This document shows positions 1-7,163 of a DNA stretch of 23,913 nt, in pieces. Numbering within the stretch: the first letter of the stretch is position 1; every line of letters begins with the position of its first letter. The stretch comes from a virus. The notes below the pieces were generated by a model, which ran no database searches, was not told the DNA's origin, and saw nothing but the letters and a program-made list of their open reading frames with translations. The translations under genes and the position numbers were made by a program. The stretch lies in the IMG/VR virus record IMGVR_UViG_3300030202_002285, positions 7,313-31,225 of that record; one strand, 5' to 3'.

Positions 1-327
1 ATGGGTTCTATGGGTAGTAATAAAGCTCCAGGATTTCAACCAGACCCTTCAGGTCCAGGTGTTGGAGATTTGTACACAGGTCCAGGAAATGACGAAATGG
101 ATACTGATCCAGGTCAATATGACAATGATACCGATTATGGTTCTGAAAGTTGCTATAATCTTTTAGGACAACAAGTTTCATGTGGTAATTGTCCTGATGG
201 CTCATTAGTTAATATGGGACAATGCATGGGTGGAAGCGGTGATGGAGACAATGATGGGGGCGGTACTGATGATGGCTGTTCACCTCAATATAATATGTTA
301 GGTCAGTGTATATCTTGTTGCGATTAA
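1..327 (+). CDS. Cys-rich acidic protein, probably the C-terminal part of a larger virion protein
   Basis: The reading frame is open from the first base, so the ATG at 1 may be internal and the real gene may begin outside the window. The visible 108 residues are Gly/Asp/Pro-rich and disordered-looking, with ten cysteines in the last 60 residues. Two copies of a motif are visible: CYNLLGQQVSC (residues 51-61) and CSPQYNMLGQCISCCD at the very end. The same motif occurs at both ends of the protein at 21896-23059, which argues that this is a related late virion protein rather than an early gene. There is no signal peptide or membrane segment in the visible part. Function unknown. Any disulfide or metal-binding role for the cysteines is inference. 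Confidence 0.6.
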   Translation: MGSMGSNKAPGFQPDPSGPGVGDLYTGPGNDEMDTDPGQYDNDTDYGSESCYNLLGQQVSCGNCPDGSLVNMGQCMGGSGDGDNDGGGTDDGCSPQYNMLGQCISCCD

Positions 328-342
328 TATCTTGGGAGAGAT

Positions 343-561
343 ATGAGTGATATTGAAAATTATGACTGGTTAGGATTATTAAAGTCTACAGTAGATGTAG
401 TAACTAATGGCTTTATAAATGATGAGGCTGCTTCTAAAAGGTATAGCATTTGTAAAGAATGTCCTTTTTTAAAAGACAGTTCTCAATGTAGAAAATGTGG
501 TTGTATGATGAAAGCAAAAGTAAAAGTAAAAGGAGCATCATGTCCAATAGGAAAATGGTAA
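343..561 (+). CDS. small zinc-ribbon-like protein
   Basis: A 72-residue protein with a good ribosome binding site (GGGAGAG, 334-340) ahead of the ATG. The second half carries six cysteines (C37, C40, C49, C52, C54, C67) in the order CxxC, CxxCxC and a final CP near the end, with basic residues between. This spacing suggests one structural zinc site, as in small phage zinc-ribbon proteins often found in tailed-phage genomes. The N-terminal 30 residues look helical. It ends inside the next gene's start region (22-base overlap). It sits just ahead of the packaging genes, so a role in packaging or late expression is possible, but nothing in the sequence decides this. I do not recognise a specific family. 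Confidence 0.75.
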   Translation: MSDIENYDWLGLLKSTVDVVTNGFINDEAASKRYSICKECPFLKDSSQCRKCGCMMKAKVKVKGASCPIGKW

Positions 562-842
562 ATAGCTTTATGGATGATGTTATGGCTGAAGATTCTACGG
601 ATCTTTTAAATAACGACATGGCAGAAGGAGAAGTTAGAGAAGTTCAAGCTGGTTTAAATCTTGTCTCAGCTATTATGCAAAAAAAAGATGATTCTAATAT
701 TGAATTAAAAGTAGATGGTGTTTTTGGACCTAAGACTTACAGTGCGTTTAAAAACTTTTATACGTCTTTGCCTGAAGGTACTAGAAATAAACTATCAGCT
801 GCTGATAATCCATTATTGAATGTTGATGGAAAAATCGTTTAA
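540..842 (+). CDS. small protein with peptidoglycan-binding-like domain
   Basis: I chose the ATG at 540 because AGGAG at 531-535 lies just before it; the open frame extends to 495 but that start has no ribosome site. An alternative is the ATG at 555. The 100-residue product has an N-terminal acidic helix, then a segment (residues 31-75) matching the pattern of PG_binding_1 domains: a VxxVQxxLN helix, the turn VDGVFGPKT (58-66), then a helix SAFKNF. In that family DGxFGxxT is the hallmark turn and the domain binds cell-wall peptidoglycan. No catalytic domain is attached. It overlaps the terminase start by 23 bases. Two putative wall hydrolases follow 3' of the terminase, so it may be a targeting subunit, or a virion protein that touches the wall. 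Assignment rests on one short motif. Confidence 0.6.
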   Translation: MSNRKMVNSFMDDVMAEDSTDLLNNDMAEGEVREVQAGLNLVSAIMQKKDDSNIELKVDGVFGPKTYSAFKNFYTSLPEGTRNKLSAADNPLLNVDGKIV

Positions 843-2391
843 TATAAACACACAAAACGTATCTAAAGCTGAGCAACAACTAGAACTAGCTAAAAAAGAT
901 ATGATTGCATTTGGTAAATTATTTTTACCAGATGATTTTATGAGGAGTGAAACTCCATTTTTTCATTACCAAGTAGCTGATGTAATTTCTGATTTAGAAC
1001 AAAAACAAACAGCTATTATATTACCTAGGGGTCATGGGAAAACAGTTTTAACTAAATGTAATATTTTACAGGATTTTTGTTTTACTAAAGATCCTTTGTT
1101 TTACGGATGGGTAGCTGCAAGTAGTAAAATATCAGTACCTAACTTAGATTATATAAAATATCATATTGAATTTAACGAAAGAATTTTGTATTATTTTGGT
1201 GAACAAAAAGGTAAAAAATGGACAGAAGACGATATAGAATTTAAAAATGGGTCTAAACTTATTAGTAAATCAAATTTATCAGGTATTCGTGGAGGAGCTA
1301 AACTCCATAAAAGATACGACCTTATTGTCTTGGATGACTTTGAAGATGAGAATAATACCATTACAGCTGAGTCTCGCTCTAAAATTGCGAATCTTGTTAC
1401 GGCTGTTGTGTTTCCTGCTCTTGAACCTGGTACAGGGAGGTTACGTATTAATGGTACTCCCGTTCACTTTGATTCATTTATTAATAACATACTTGTTGCA
1501 AACACTAAAGCAGCAACTGAAAAAAAAGATTTTAGCTGGACGGTAATAACCTACAAAGCTATACAAGATGACGGAACTCCTTTGTGGCCTGATTGGTTTG
1601 GCGAAAAGGAAATGGAGAGAAAGAAAAAGTTTTATACTGACTCAGGGCAACCTCAAAAGTTTTATCAAGAATATATGATGGAGGTTCAGTCTGCAGAAGA
1701 CGCCATATTCACAAGAGAACATATAAAGTATTGGGAGGGGGAATATAAGTATGATGAAGAGAGTCAAATATCTTACATCGATGATAAAGAAAAAGGATTT
1801 TTACCAATCAATGTATTCGCTGGTGTGGATCCTGCTACTGATAGTATACGTAGGGATAGTGATTATAGCGTACTTCTCGTTGTTGGGGTTGATCTTAACA
1901 ACAATGTTTATATATTGCATTATACACGAGTTAGGTCAATTCCTGTCTTGGGCATTCCTGGGGAAGGGAAAAAAGGTATTGTTGACCATATGTTCGACCT
2001 TAACAATATATACCACCCGAATTTATTCGTGGTTGAAGATACGACTATGTCGAAGCCTGTTTTTCAATCTCTCAATGCAGAGATGCGTAGAAGGAATGAC
2101 TTCGGAGTTAAATACGTGGCTGAAAAACCTGGGACAAGGATGTCGAAACGTGATAGAATCCAAGAGATTCTGGCACAAAGGTTCGCAATAAAAAGTATGC
2201 ATCTTAGAAAAGATCACTATGATTTGCAACATGAAATCCTTACATTTGGACCTAGGATGGGGCACGATGATACTATCGATGCGTTAGCATATGCTTGTAA
2301 ATATGCATACCCGTCTAAGATAGTTAAAGAAAATAAATCTGGCGATTGGTATAAACACAAACCAAGAGCTAAAAGTTGGGTAACAGCATAA
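820..2391 (+). CDS. terL: terminase large subunit (DNA-packaging ATPase and nuclease)
   Basis: The motor that cuts concatemeric DNA and pumps it through the portal. In the 523-aa product the N-terminal ATPase has a Walker A loop LPRGHGKT (68-75) and a Walker B strand DLIVLDDFEDE starting at D167. The C-terminal RNase H-fold nuclease has its acidic residues at D337 (in GVDPATD), E406/D407 (VVEDTT) and D484/D487 (GHDDTID). Length and order are normal for TerL. The start is uncertain: ATG 820 or 826, neither with a good ribosome site, so translation is probably coupled to the overlapping upstream gene. No small terminase is recognisable in the window. Base composition shifts within the gene: the row at 901-960 is about 28% GC, rows at 1921-2100 are about 43-45%, and the next gene reaches about 50%. 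Confidence 0.95.
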   Translation: MLMEKSFNINTQNVSKAEQQLELAKKDMIAFGKLFLPDDFMRSETPFFHYQVADVISDLEQKQTAIILPRGHGKTVLTKCNILQDFCFTKDPLFYGWVAASSKISVPNLDYIKYHIEFNERILYYFGEQKGKKWTEDDIEFKNGSKLISKSNLSGIRGGAKLHKRYDLIVLDDFEDENNTITAESRSKIANLVTAVVFPALEPGTGRLRINGTPVHFDSFINNILVANTKAATEKKDFSWTVITYKAIQDDGTPLWPDWFGEKEMERKKKFYTDSGQPQKFYQEYMMEVQSAEDAIFTREHIKYWEGEYKYDEESQISYIDDKEKGFLPINVFAGVDPATDSIRRDSDYSVLLVVGVDLNNNVYILHYTRVRSIPVLGIPGEGKKGIVDHMFDLNNIYHPNLFVVEDTTMSKPVFQSLNAEMRRRNDFGVKYVAEKPGTRMSKRDRIQEILAQRFAIKSMHLRKDHYDLQHEILTFGPRMGHDDTIDALAYACKYAYPSKIVKENKSGDWYKHKPRAKSWVTA

Positions 2392-2400
2392 GGAGTAAAT

Positions 2401-2793
2401 ATGCCTAGATTTGGTAAAAGAAGTAATGCAAAGCTTGCAAGTTCTGATGAAAGATTGCAAAAAGTATTTAATGAAGTTATAAAGCATGTAGACTGTTCTG
2501 TATTAGAAGGACACAGGTCTAAGGATAGGCAAAATAAATTATATGACGAAGGAAAAACTAAAGTCCGTTACCCAAAAGGTAGGCATAATGCTAGCCCTTC
2601 TCTCGCTGTTGATGTCGTGCCTTACCCTATTGACTGGCATGATAGAGAACGTTTCCACCTTTTTGCTGGGTATGTCCTTGGGGTGGCTCGTGGGATGGGT
2701 ATTACTCTTCGTTGGGGAGGAGACTGGAATATGAACTTTGAAGTTGATGATAATAAATTTGACGACTTCCCACATTTTGAGGTAAGAGATTAA
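2401..2793 (+). CDS. M15-family metallopeptidase (endolysin candidate)
   Basis: A 130-residue protein after an AAGGAG site. It has the layout of phage M15 peptidases (T5-type L-Ala-D-Glu peptidases and VanY-like carboxypeptidases): a GHRS strand (37-40), then H62 and D71 in RHNASPSLAVDVVP, and the final PHFE with H125. In the family these His/Asp/His residues bind catalytic zinc, and the enzyme cuts the stem peptide of peptidoglycan. There is no signal peptide or separate wall-binding domain, so release would need a holin. The gene is much richer in GC than its downstream neighbour (about 50% in the rows 2581-2700 against 30% at 2821-2880), which suggests a different origin for this segment. 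It overlaps the next start by one base pair run (TAATG). Confidence 0.85.
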   Translation: MPRFGKRSNAKLASSDERLQKVFNEVIKHVDCSVLEGHRSKDRQNKLYDEGKTKVRYPKGRHNASPSLAVDVVPYPIDWHDRERFHLFAGYVLGVARGMGITLRWGGDWNMNFEVDDNKFDDFPHFEVRD

Positions 2794-3359
2794 TGGATAT
2801 AATGGAAGAAGGTCGTAAAGACCAAATAATTACTACTGCTAAATCTTTAATAGGTTCAGACTTTGAAATACAAGGCAGTAAAGATAAAGTTTGTTTAAAA
2901 TGTGCTAAAACTATTTATCAAAAATCAGGAATACCTTTTCCTGCTACTAATAGTGTTATAACTTTTATGGATGCTATTGAAGGTTATAAAGTAGATATGT
3001 ACGATAATCCTAAAGATAGACAAGGAAAAAGAATACCTTCACGATATGAACATAGAAATGATTGGGAGATAATTGTTTCTGCTGGATCTATAAGACCAGG
3101 AGATATTATGGTAGTTAATAATACAGAAGGTGGTATGCATGCAACTGTTGTTTCTAAAATGTCAGGAAATCCTGATAGTATGGGGATGTTTAGCGGTTGG
3201 TTTTCAGGTATAGATGTTATACATGATAGTGGTAAAGATGGACCTGTAAAATCATCTCATTATGAATGGTATGATATTAATGAAGGTCAAGGTGGAGATA
3301 AAGGTCCTAATAGAAAATTTGTAAAAGGTTATAGATACAAAGGGAGCAAAGTAAGATGA
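2793..3359 (+). CDS. NlpC/P60-like cysteine peptidase (putative cell-wall hydrolase)
   Basis: A 188-residue protein whose ATG overlaps the preceding stop (TAATG); a second ATG lies at 2802. The order of features suggests the NlpC/P60 or CHAP papain-like fold: a helix AKSLIG (16-21), a cysteine-bearing helix KVCLKCAKTIYQKSGIPFP with C34 and C37, an IRPGDIMVV strand (100-108), then a histidine in GGMHATVV (H116) and a later IHDSG (H144). In this family Cys-His plus a polar residue cleave peptidoglycan stem peptides. The cysteine context is not the canonical DCSG, so which Cys is the nucleophile is unclear. It adjoins an M15 peptidase, giving two different wall-cutting chemistries side by side: one could act at lysis and the other during entry. 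Family assignment is moderate. Confidence 0.6.
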   Translation: MDIMEEGRKDQIITTAKSLIGSDFEIQGSKDKVCLKCAKTIYQKSGIPFPATNSVITFMDAIEGYKVDMYDNPKDRQGKRIPSRYEHRNDWEIIVSAGSIRPGDIMVVNNTEGGMHATVVSKMSGNPDSMGMFSGWFSGIDVIHDSGKDGPVKSSHYEWYDINEGQGGDKGPNRKFVKGYRYKGSKVR

Positions 3360-3811
3360 GTCAAAGAGAAATGGAAAAAAAGAAACAATTTTTAGACTTT
3401 ATGAATGGACAAAGGTCAAATGCTGTACCTTCAATGCCTAAAAACTTAAGTGAGTTAGATAAACCTGAAATGATAAAGATGTTTAAATTAATGTCAGTTC
3501 TTGAGACTGGTAGCACTAAAGGTTGGCCAGCAATGAGAAAAATGTTTATTGAACAAAAAATAAAAACTCCAAGTTCTGGTTCTATGAAAAATATAAATGC
3601 AAACTTAGCTCAAAAAGTTTCATCTAAAAATATAAGTCAAGAAGATATTATCATGAATGAAATGAATATGGATACTAATGATATAATAGAAAAAATTAAT
3701 GATGGAACTGTAGACATTGATGCAGGGCAAAAAGAATTAGATAAAATGCAAATGATTGATGGGGATATGCCTGGTCAGGGAAAACAAAAACAAGGTAATT
3801 GGAGAGGATAA
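3356..3811 (+). CDS. unknown protein between lysis genes and portal
   Basis: A 151-residue, Met/Lys-rich, mostly helical protein without recognisable motif. It starts in an ATGA overlap with the preceding gene, and its own stop overlaps the portal ATG (TAATG), so it belongs to the same translationally coupled run. Its last codons double as the portal's ribosome site (GGAGAGG). It has no cysteines, signal peptide or membrane segment. The C-terminal 25 residues are Gly/Gln-rich and probably flexible. Its place just ahead of the portal would fit a small packaging, portal-chaperone or minor head protein, but the sequence does not show which. A small terminase is conceivable, although I see no helix-turn-helix signature. 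Confidence 0.75.
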   Translation: MSQREMEKKKQFLDFMNGQRSNAVPSMPKNLSELDKPEMIKMFKLMSVLETGSTKGWPAMRKMFIEQKIKTPSSGSMKNINANLAQKVSSKNISQEDIIMNEMNMDTNDIIEKINDGTVDIDAGQKELDKMQMIDGDMPGQGKQKQGNWRG

Positions 3812-6171
3812 TGTCAAAGAAAAAAGCAGAAAGAGTAAGACAAATATTTAATACTGTAAATGGCAATACTAGGTCAAGATGGGAATCTGTAAATCAAAAA
3901 GCATATGATTTTGCTAATGATAATCAATTATCACAAGATGAAAGAATAGCATTAGAAGAACAAGGTATGCCTACATTTACTATTAATAGAATTTCTCCTG
4001 TAGTAGAAATGTTAAATTTTTATGCTACTGCAAATAATCCTAGATGGCAAGCTATTGCTTCTGAAGGTAGTGATACAGATGTTGCGGGTGTTATATCAGA
4101 CTTAGCAGATTATATATGGTATAATTCTGAAGGAGGATGTTTATACTCCAACGCTATTAATGATGCTGTAACTAAATCAATAGGTTATCTTCAAGTAGAT
4201 GTAGACCCTAATCAAGACTTAGGTATGGGAGAGGTTATTATTAAACAACCAGAACCATTTGATGTTTATGTTGACCCTAAATCTAGAGATATGCATTTTA
4301 AAGACGCTGGATTTATAATGGTTAGAAAGTTAGTTCCAAGAGACCATTTAAAAGAATTATTTCCTCAGTTTAAATCAAAAATTACTAAATCTAATAGTAA
4401 TGAAAACTTTGAATATACTTATTCTAATAAAGACAGAGGAGAAGAACAAGTAGACTTTACTTATAAAGATATAGGCTCAGAATCTATTGATCCATTAACT
4501 GGAGAAAAAGATGATATACTTGAGTTATTTGAATTGTTTGAAAAAATAAAAATAGAATACACTAATGTATTTTATAAGATACCTGTTAATAAAGAACAAT
4601 TAGCAAAAATACAAGAACAGGTACAAGTTAAATTAGCTGAAGTAAGTAAAGAACAAGCTGTAGTTTTAAAAGAACGAGTTTCTAAAATGCAAAAAGCTGT
4701 TCAGTCTGGAGATATGCTACCAGAAAGAATGCAACTAGAATTAGAAAAAGCACAAAAAGAACAACAAGCTGAGTTACAACAAATACAACTTCAATATCAA
4801 AGTCAATTACAAAGAGAACAAGAAAAAACTGCTAATGTTATTATCTCTAAAAAAGAGTACGACCTTATGGTTAAAAATAAAGTAGACTTTGTTAAGAATA
4901 TTATTAATGTTGTTCCTTTCTTTCAATCAAGAGTTAAACAAACTTGTGTTATTGGTGATCAAATGCTTTATGAAACAGTTTTACCTGAAAAGATTACAGA
5001 GTATCCTATTGTTCCTATACATTTTAAATGGACAGGTACTCCTTATCCTATGAGTGCAGTTTCACCTTTAGTAGGAAAACAACAAGAAATTAATAAATCT
5101 CATCAACTTTTAATACACAATGCTTCTTTAGGAAGTAGTTTAAGATGGATGTTTGAAGAAGGCTCTGTAGATACTGATTACTGGGAAAGATATTCTAGTT
5201 CTCCTGGTGCATTGCTACCTATTAGACCTGGTTCTCAACCTCCTACTCCTGTTCAACCTGCTCCTTTAAATAATGCTTTTTATCAAATAGTTCAAAACTC
5301 TAAACAAGATATGGAATATTTAGCAGGTATTTATTCTTCTATGATGGGAGATACTGGAGGGCAGCATGAAACATATAGAGGTATGTTAGCTACTGATGAG
5401 TATGGAACACGAAGAATTAAACAATGGTTAAAAAATAGTATTGAGCCTTCCCTAAAACAATTAGGTACTGTAGTAATGCAGTATGCTCAATCTGTTTATA
5501 CTGCTCATAAAGTATTTAGAATAGTTCAACCTAGTGCTTTGCAAGAAGGAAGAGATGTTGAGATGAATGTTCCTTTATATAGTGATAAGGGTAAAGCTAT
5601 AGGTAAATCTTTAGATATAACTACAGCTAAGTTTGATATTAGAATTATAGCTGGTTCTACAATGCCTATAAATAGATGGGCTTATTTAGATGAGCTAAAA
5701 CAAATGCTACAATTAGGAGTTATTGATGATGTGGCTTTATTGGCTGAAACTGACTTAAAAGATAAAGAAGCTATTGCTAAGAGAAAAAGTTTATATTCTC
5801 AGTTATCTGGACAAGTTAAAGGAGCTCAGTCTACAATAAAAGACCAGGCTGGTACAATAGAAACTCTTGAGAGGCAAGTAGTTCAAGCAAACATAAGAAT
5901 GAAAGTTATGGCTGCTGAAATGGAAGTCTTTAAAAAGAAAGAAGAGGCTAAGGGCAAGATACAAAGAGCTCAATCTTCTGTAGAGGATAATGCTAAGCAA
6001 GAAAGAGCAAAGCAAAAATCTACTACAGATATGCTTCTTTCTAAATTAGGAGATACAGTCAATAGGACTGAAAGAAATTTAGGAGCATCTATGGCAGATG
6101 CCGATAAACGAATGCAAGAAAATGCAAGAGAGCAACAAAAAAGTGTTGCTAAAGAAAATAATAAGTCTTAA
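3811..6171 (+). CDS. portal protein, P22-like family
   Basis: The dodecameric ring at the capsid vertex through which DNA enters and leaves. I start it at ATG 3811, preceded by GGAGAGG (3801-3807); the frame extends to a TTG at 3799, which lies inside the previous gene and has no ribosome site. The 786-aa product has the usual P22-type opening: a helix with W24, a Q/DER stretch, then PTFTINRISPVV (54-65). The core clip/wing sequence includes the YPIVPIHFKWTG region and a region ending YRGMLATDEYGTRRIKQWLK. Two extra features stand out: a highly charged Gln/Glu/Lys coiled coil of about 80 residues (roughly 260-342) inserted in the middle, and a long C-terminal coiled coil (roughly 670-780), the place of the barrel in P22. 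Confidence 0.9.
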   Translation: MSKKKAERVRQIFNTVNGNTRSRWESVNQKAYDFANDNQLSQDERIALEEQGMPTFTINRISPVVEMLNFYATANNPRWQAIASEGSDTDVAGVISDLADYIWYNSEGGCLYSNAINDAVTKSIGYLQVDVDPNQDLGMGEVIIKQPEPFDVYVDPKSRDMHFKDAGFIMVRKLVPRDHLKELFPQFKSKITKSNSNENFEYTYSNKDRGEEQVDFTYKDIGSESIDPLTGEKDDILELFELFEKIKIEYTNVFYKIPVNKEQLAKIQEQVQVKLAEVSKEQAVVLKERVSKMQKAVQSGDMLPERMQLELEKAQKEQQAELQQIQLQYQSQLQREQEKTANVIISKKEYDLMVKNKVDFVKNIINVVPFFQSRVKQTCVIGDQMLYETVLPEKITEYPIVPIHFKWTGTPYPMSAVSPLVGKQQEINKSHQLLIHNASLGSSLRWMFEEGSVDTDYWERYSSSPGALLPIRPGSQPPTPVQPAPLNNAFYQIVQNSKQDMEYLAGIYSSMMGDTGGQHETYRGMLATDEYGTRRIKQWLKNSIEPSLKQLGTVVMQYAQSVYTAHKVFRIVQPSALQEGRDVEMNVPLYSDKGKAIGKSLDITTAKFDIRIIAGSTMPINRWAYLDELKQMLQLGVIDDVALLAETDLKDKEAIAKRKSLYSQLSGQVKGAQSTIKDQAGTIETLERQVVQANIRMKVMAAEMEVFKKKEEAKGKIQRAQSSVEDNAKQERAKQKSTTDMLLSKLGDTVNRTERNLGASMADADKRMQENAREQQKSVAKENNKS

Positions 6172-6190
6172 ATTAACAACATTTAATTTA
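6169..6190 (+). promoter_or_regulatory. AT-only inverted repeat at the portal stop codon
   Basis: TAAATTAA (6169-6176) and TTAATTTA (6183-6190) form a perfect 8-bp dyad with a 6-base loop, beginning at the portal stop and ending just before the scaffold's AAGGAG site. Being all A/T it is weak as an RNA hairpin and could be chance in such AT-rich DNA. Confidence 0.35.
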
Positions 6191-6203
6191 TAAGGAGAGA
6201 AAC

Positions 6204-7112
6204 ATGGACCAAGATACAAGTAACCCAGATACTTTGCCTTCCGATAACAAAGAAGCACAAAATGAAGTATTTGGCTCTAGTACCGAGTTCTTTGAACAAT
6301 TGGAGCAGGAAGTCAATGGAGGCGTAGATGATAGCCTTCTTGAACAAATGAACCAAGCACCCCCTGAGGCGAGAAATGAACCCCCTGTCTCAAACGAGGG
6401 CCCTCAACAGGCAACCCCTCAAAATATACAGGGCAATAGTAACTCAATCGATTGGGAAAAACGATACAAAGATTCAAGTAGGGAAGCTCAAAAACTTTCG
6501 GCCAAAGTTAAACAGCTAAGACCTTTTGAACCTTTGATGGATGTCATGCGTAAGGATGATGGTTTAGTGACACACATTAAGGACTATTTGCAAAATGGTG
6601 GTTCCCCAGCAAAATCTGTTAAAGAAGAGCTGGGTTTAAATGAAGATTTTCATTACGATCCAAATGAAGCTTTAGATAACCCTGAATCTGATTCAGCTAA
6701 AGTTTTTAATGCGAGCGTTGATAAAGCTGTAGAAACTAAGGTTTCAAAAGCTCTTCAAGAAGAAAATCAGAAAAAAGCTAAAGCAATGGCACAACAAAAA
6801 TTAGCTCAAGAAGCGAATAAGTTTCAAAAAGCTAATAATCTAGATGCTGAGTCAATGAAAGCTGTATTACAAAAAGCATATAAATCAAAATTAACTTTTG
6901 ATGACGCTTATTTACTTTTAAATAAAGGTAAGTCAGCTCAAAATATTGCGAACAATGTAAGACAGGAAGTTGTTCAACAAATGGAAAATGTGCGAAATAT
7001 TCCTCAAAGTGCGAGCCAAACTAACAGTGCGCAGGCAGAAAAAAGTAAGTCCGACCAAATATTTGATAATTTATTAGGTACGGACGAAACTGTAGATAAT
7101 CTGTTCGGTTAG
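6204..7112 (+). CDS. capsid scaffolding protein
   Basis: A 302-residue protein lying between portal and major capsid protein, the standard place for the scaffold that shapes the prohead and is then lost. It begins after AAGGAG (6192-6197). The N-terminal 80 residues are acidic and Pro/Asn/Gln-rich. WEKRYKDSSREAQKL (about 84-98) and then long charged helices with predicted coiled coil follow (about 165-260). The end, DQIFDNLLGTDETVDNLFG, has two amphipathic LLG/LFG repeats that may bind capsid protein. There are no cysteines. Identification is by position and character, since scaffolds diverge fast. The N-terminal coding stretch is markedly GC-rich (about 63% in the row 6361-6420 by hand count), unlike the portal upstream. 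Confidence 0.8.
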   Translation: MDQDTSNPDTLPSDNKEAQNEVFGSSTEFFEQLEQEVNGGVDDSLLEQMNQAPPEARNEPPVSNEGPQQATPQNIQGNSNSIDWEKRYKDSSREAQKLSAKVKQLRPFEPLMDVMRKDDGLVTHIKDYLQNGGSPAKSVKEELGLNEDFHYDPNEALDNPESDSAKVFNASVDKAVETKVSKALQEENQKKAKAMAQQKLAQEANKFQKANNLDAESMKAVLQKAYKSKLTFDDAYLLLNKGKSAQNIANNVRQEVVQQMENVRNIPQSASQTNSAQAEKSKSDQIFDNLLGTDETVDNLFG

Positions 7113-7134
7113 CCTTAAAGATCAGGCTTCCGAA
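7104..7134 (+). promoter_or_regulatory. RNA hairpin across the scaffold stop codon, upstream of the capsid gene
   Basis: TTCGG (7104-7108) pairs with CCGAA (7130-7134), and AGCCT (7111-7115) pairs with AGGCT (7124-7128), separated by a small TT/T internal loop and closed by an 8-base loop. The TAG stop of the scaffold gene (7110-7112) lies in the stem. No T-run follows, so it is not a classic terminator; mRNA processing or stability is more plausible. The function is inference. Confidence 0.5.
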
Positions 7135-7163
7135 TGTAACTCGTAACATAGGAGGACATTAAA

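Noticed and set aside
495-539. Longer start of the PG-binding-like gene at ATG 495
   Set aside because: It lies deep inside the zinc-ribbon gene without a ribosome site; ATG 540 has AGGAG just upstream.
434-619. Minus-strand open stretches (for example 434-619, 8-205, 2023-2265, 18397-18594, 19496-19830)
   Set aside because: All oppose strong + strand genes, lack ribosome sites and show the Leu/Ser/Phe/His bias expected on the antisense strand of AT-rich genes.
1247-1546. Frame-shifted open stretches in the terminase (1247-1546 and 1751-2191, + strand)
   Set aside because: They lie entirely inside the terminase coding region in another frame, have no ribosome site and read as hydrophobic low-information sequence.
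3799-3810. Portal start at TTG 3799
   Set aside because: It lies within the previous gene and has no ribosome site; ATG 3811 has GGAGAGG at proper spacing.
7136-7147. Two GTAAC copies upstream of the capsid gene as a regulatory repeat
   Set aside because: Five bases only and no other copy found in the remaining gaps.
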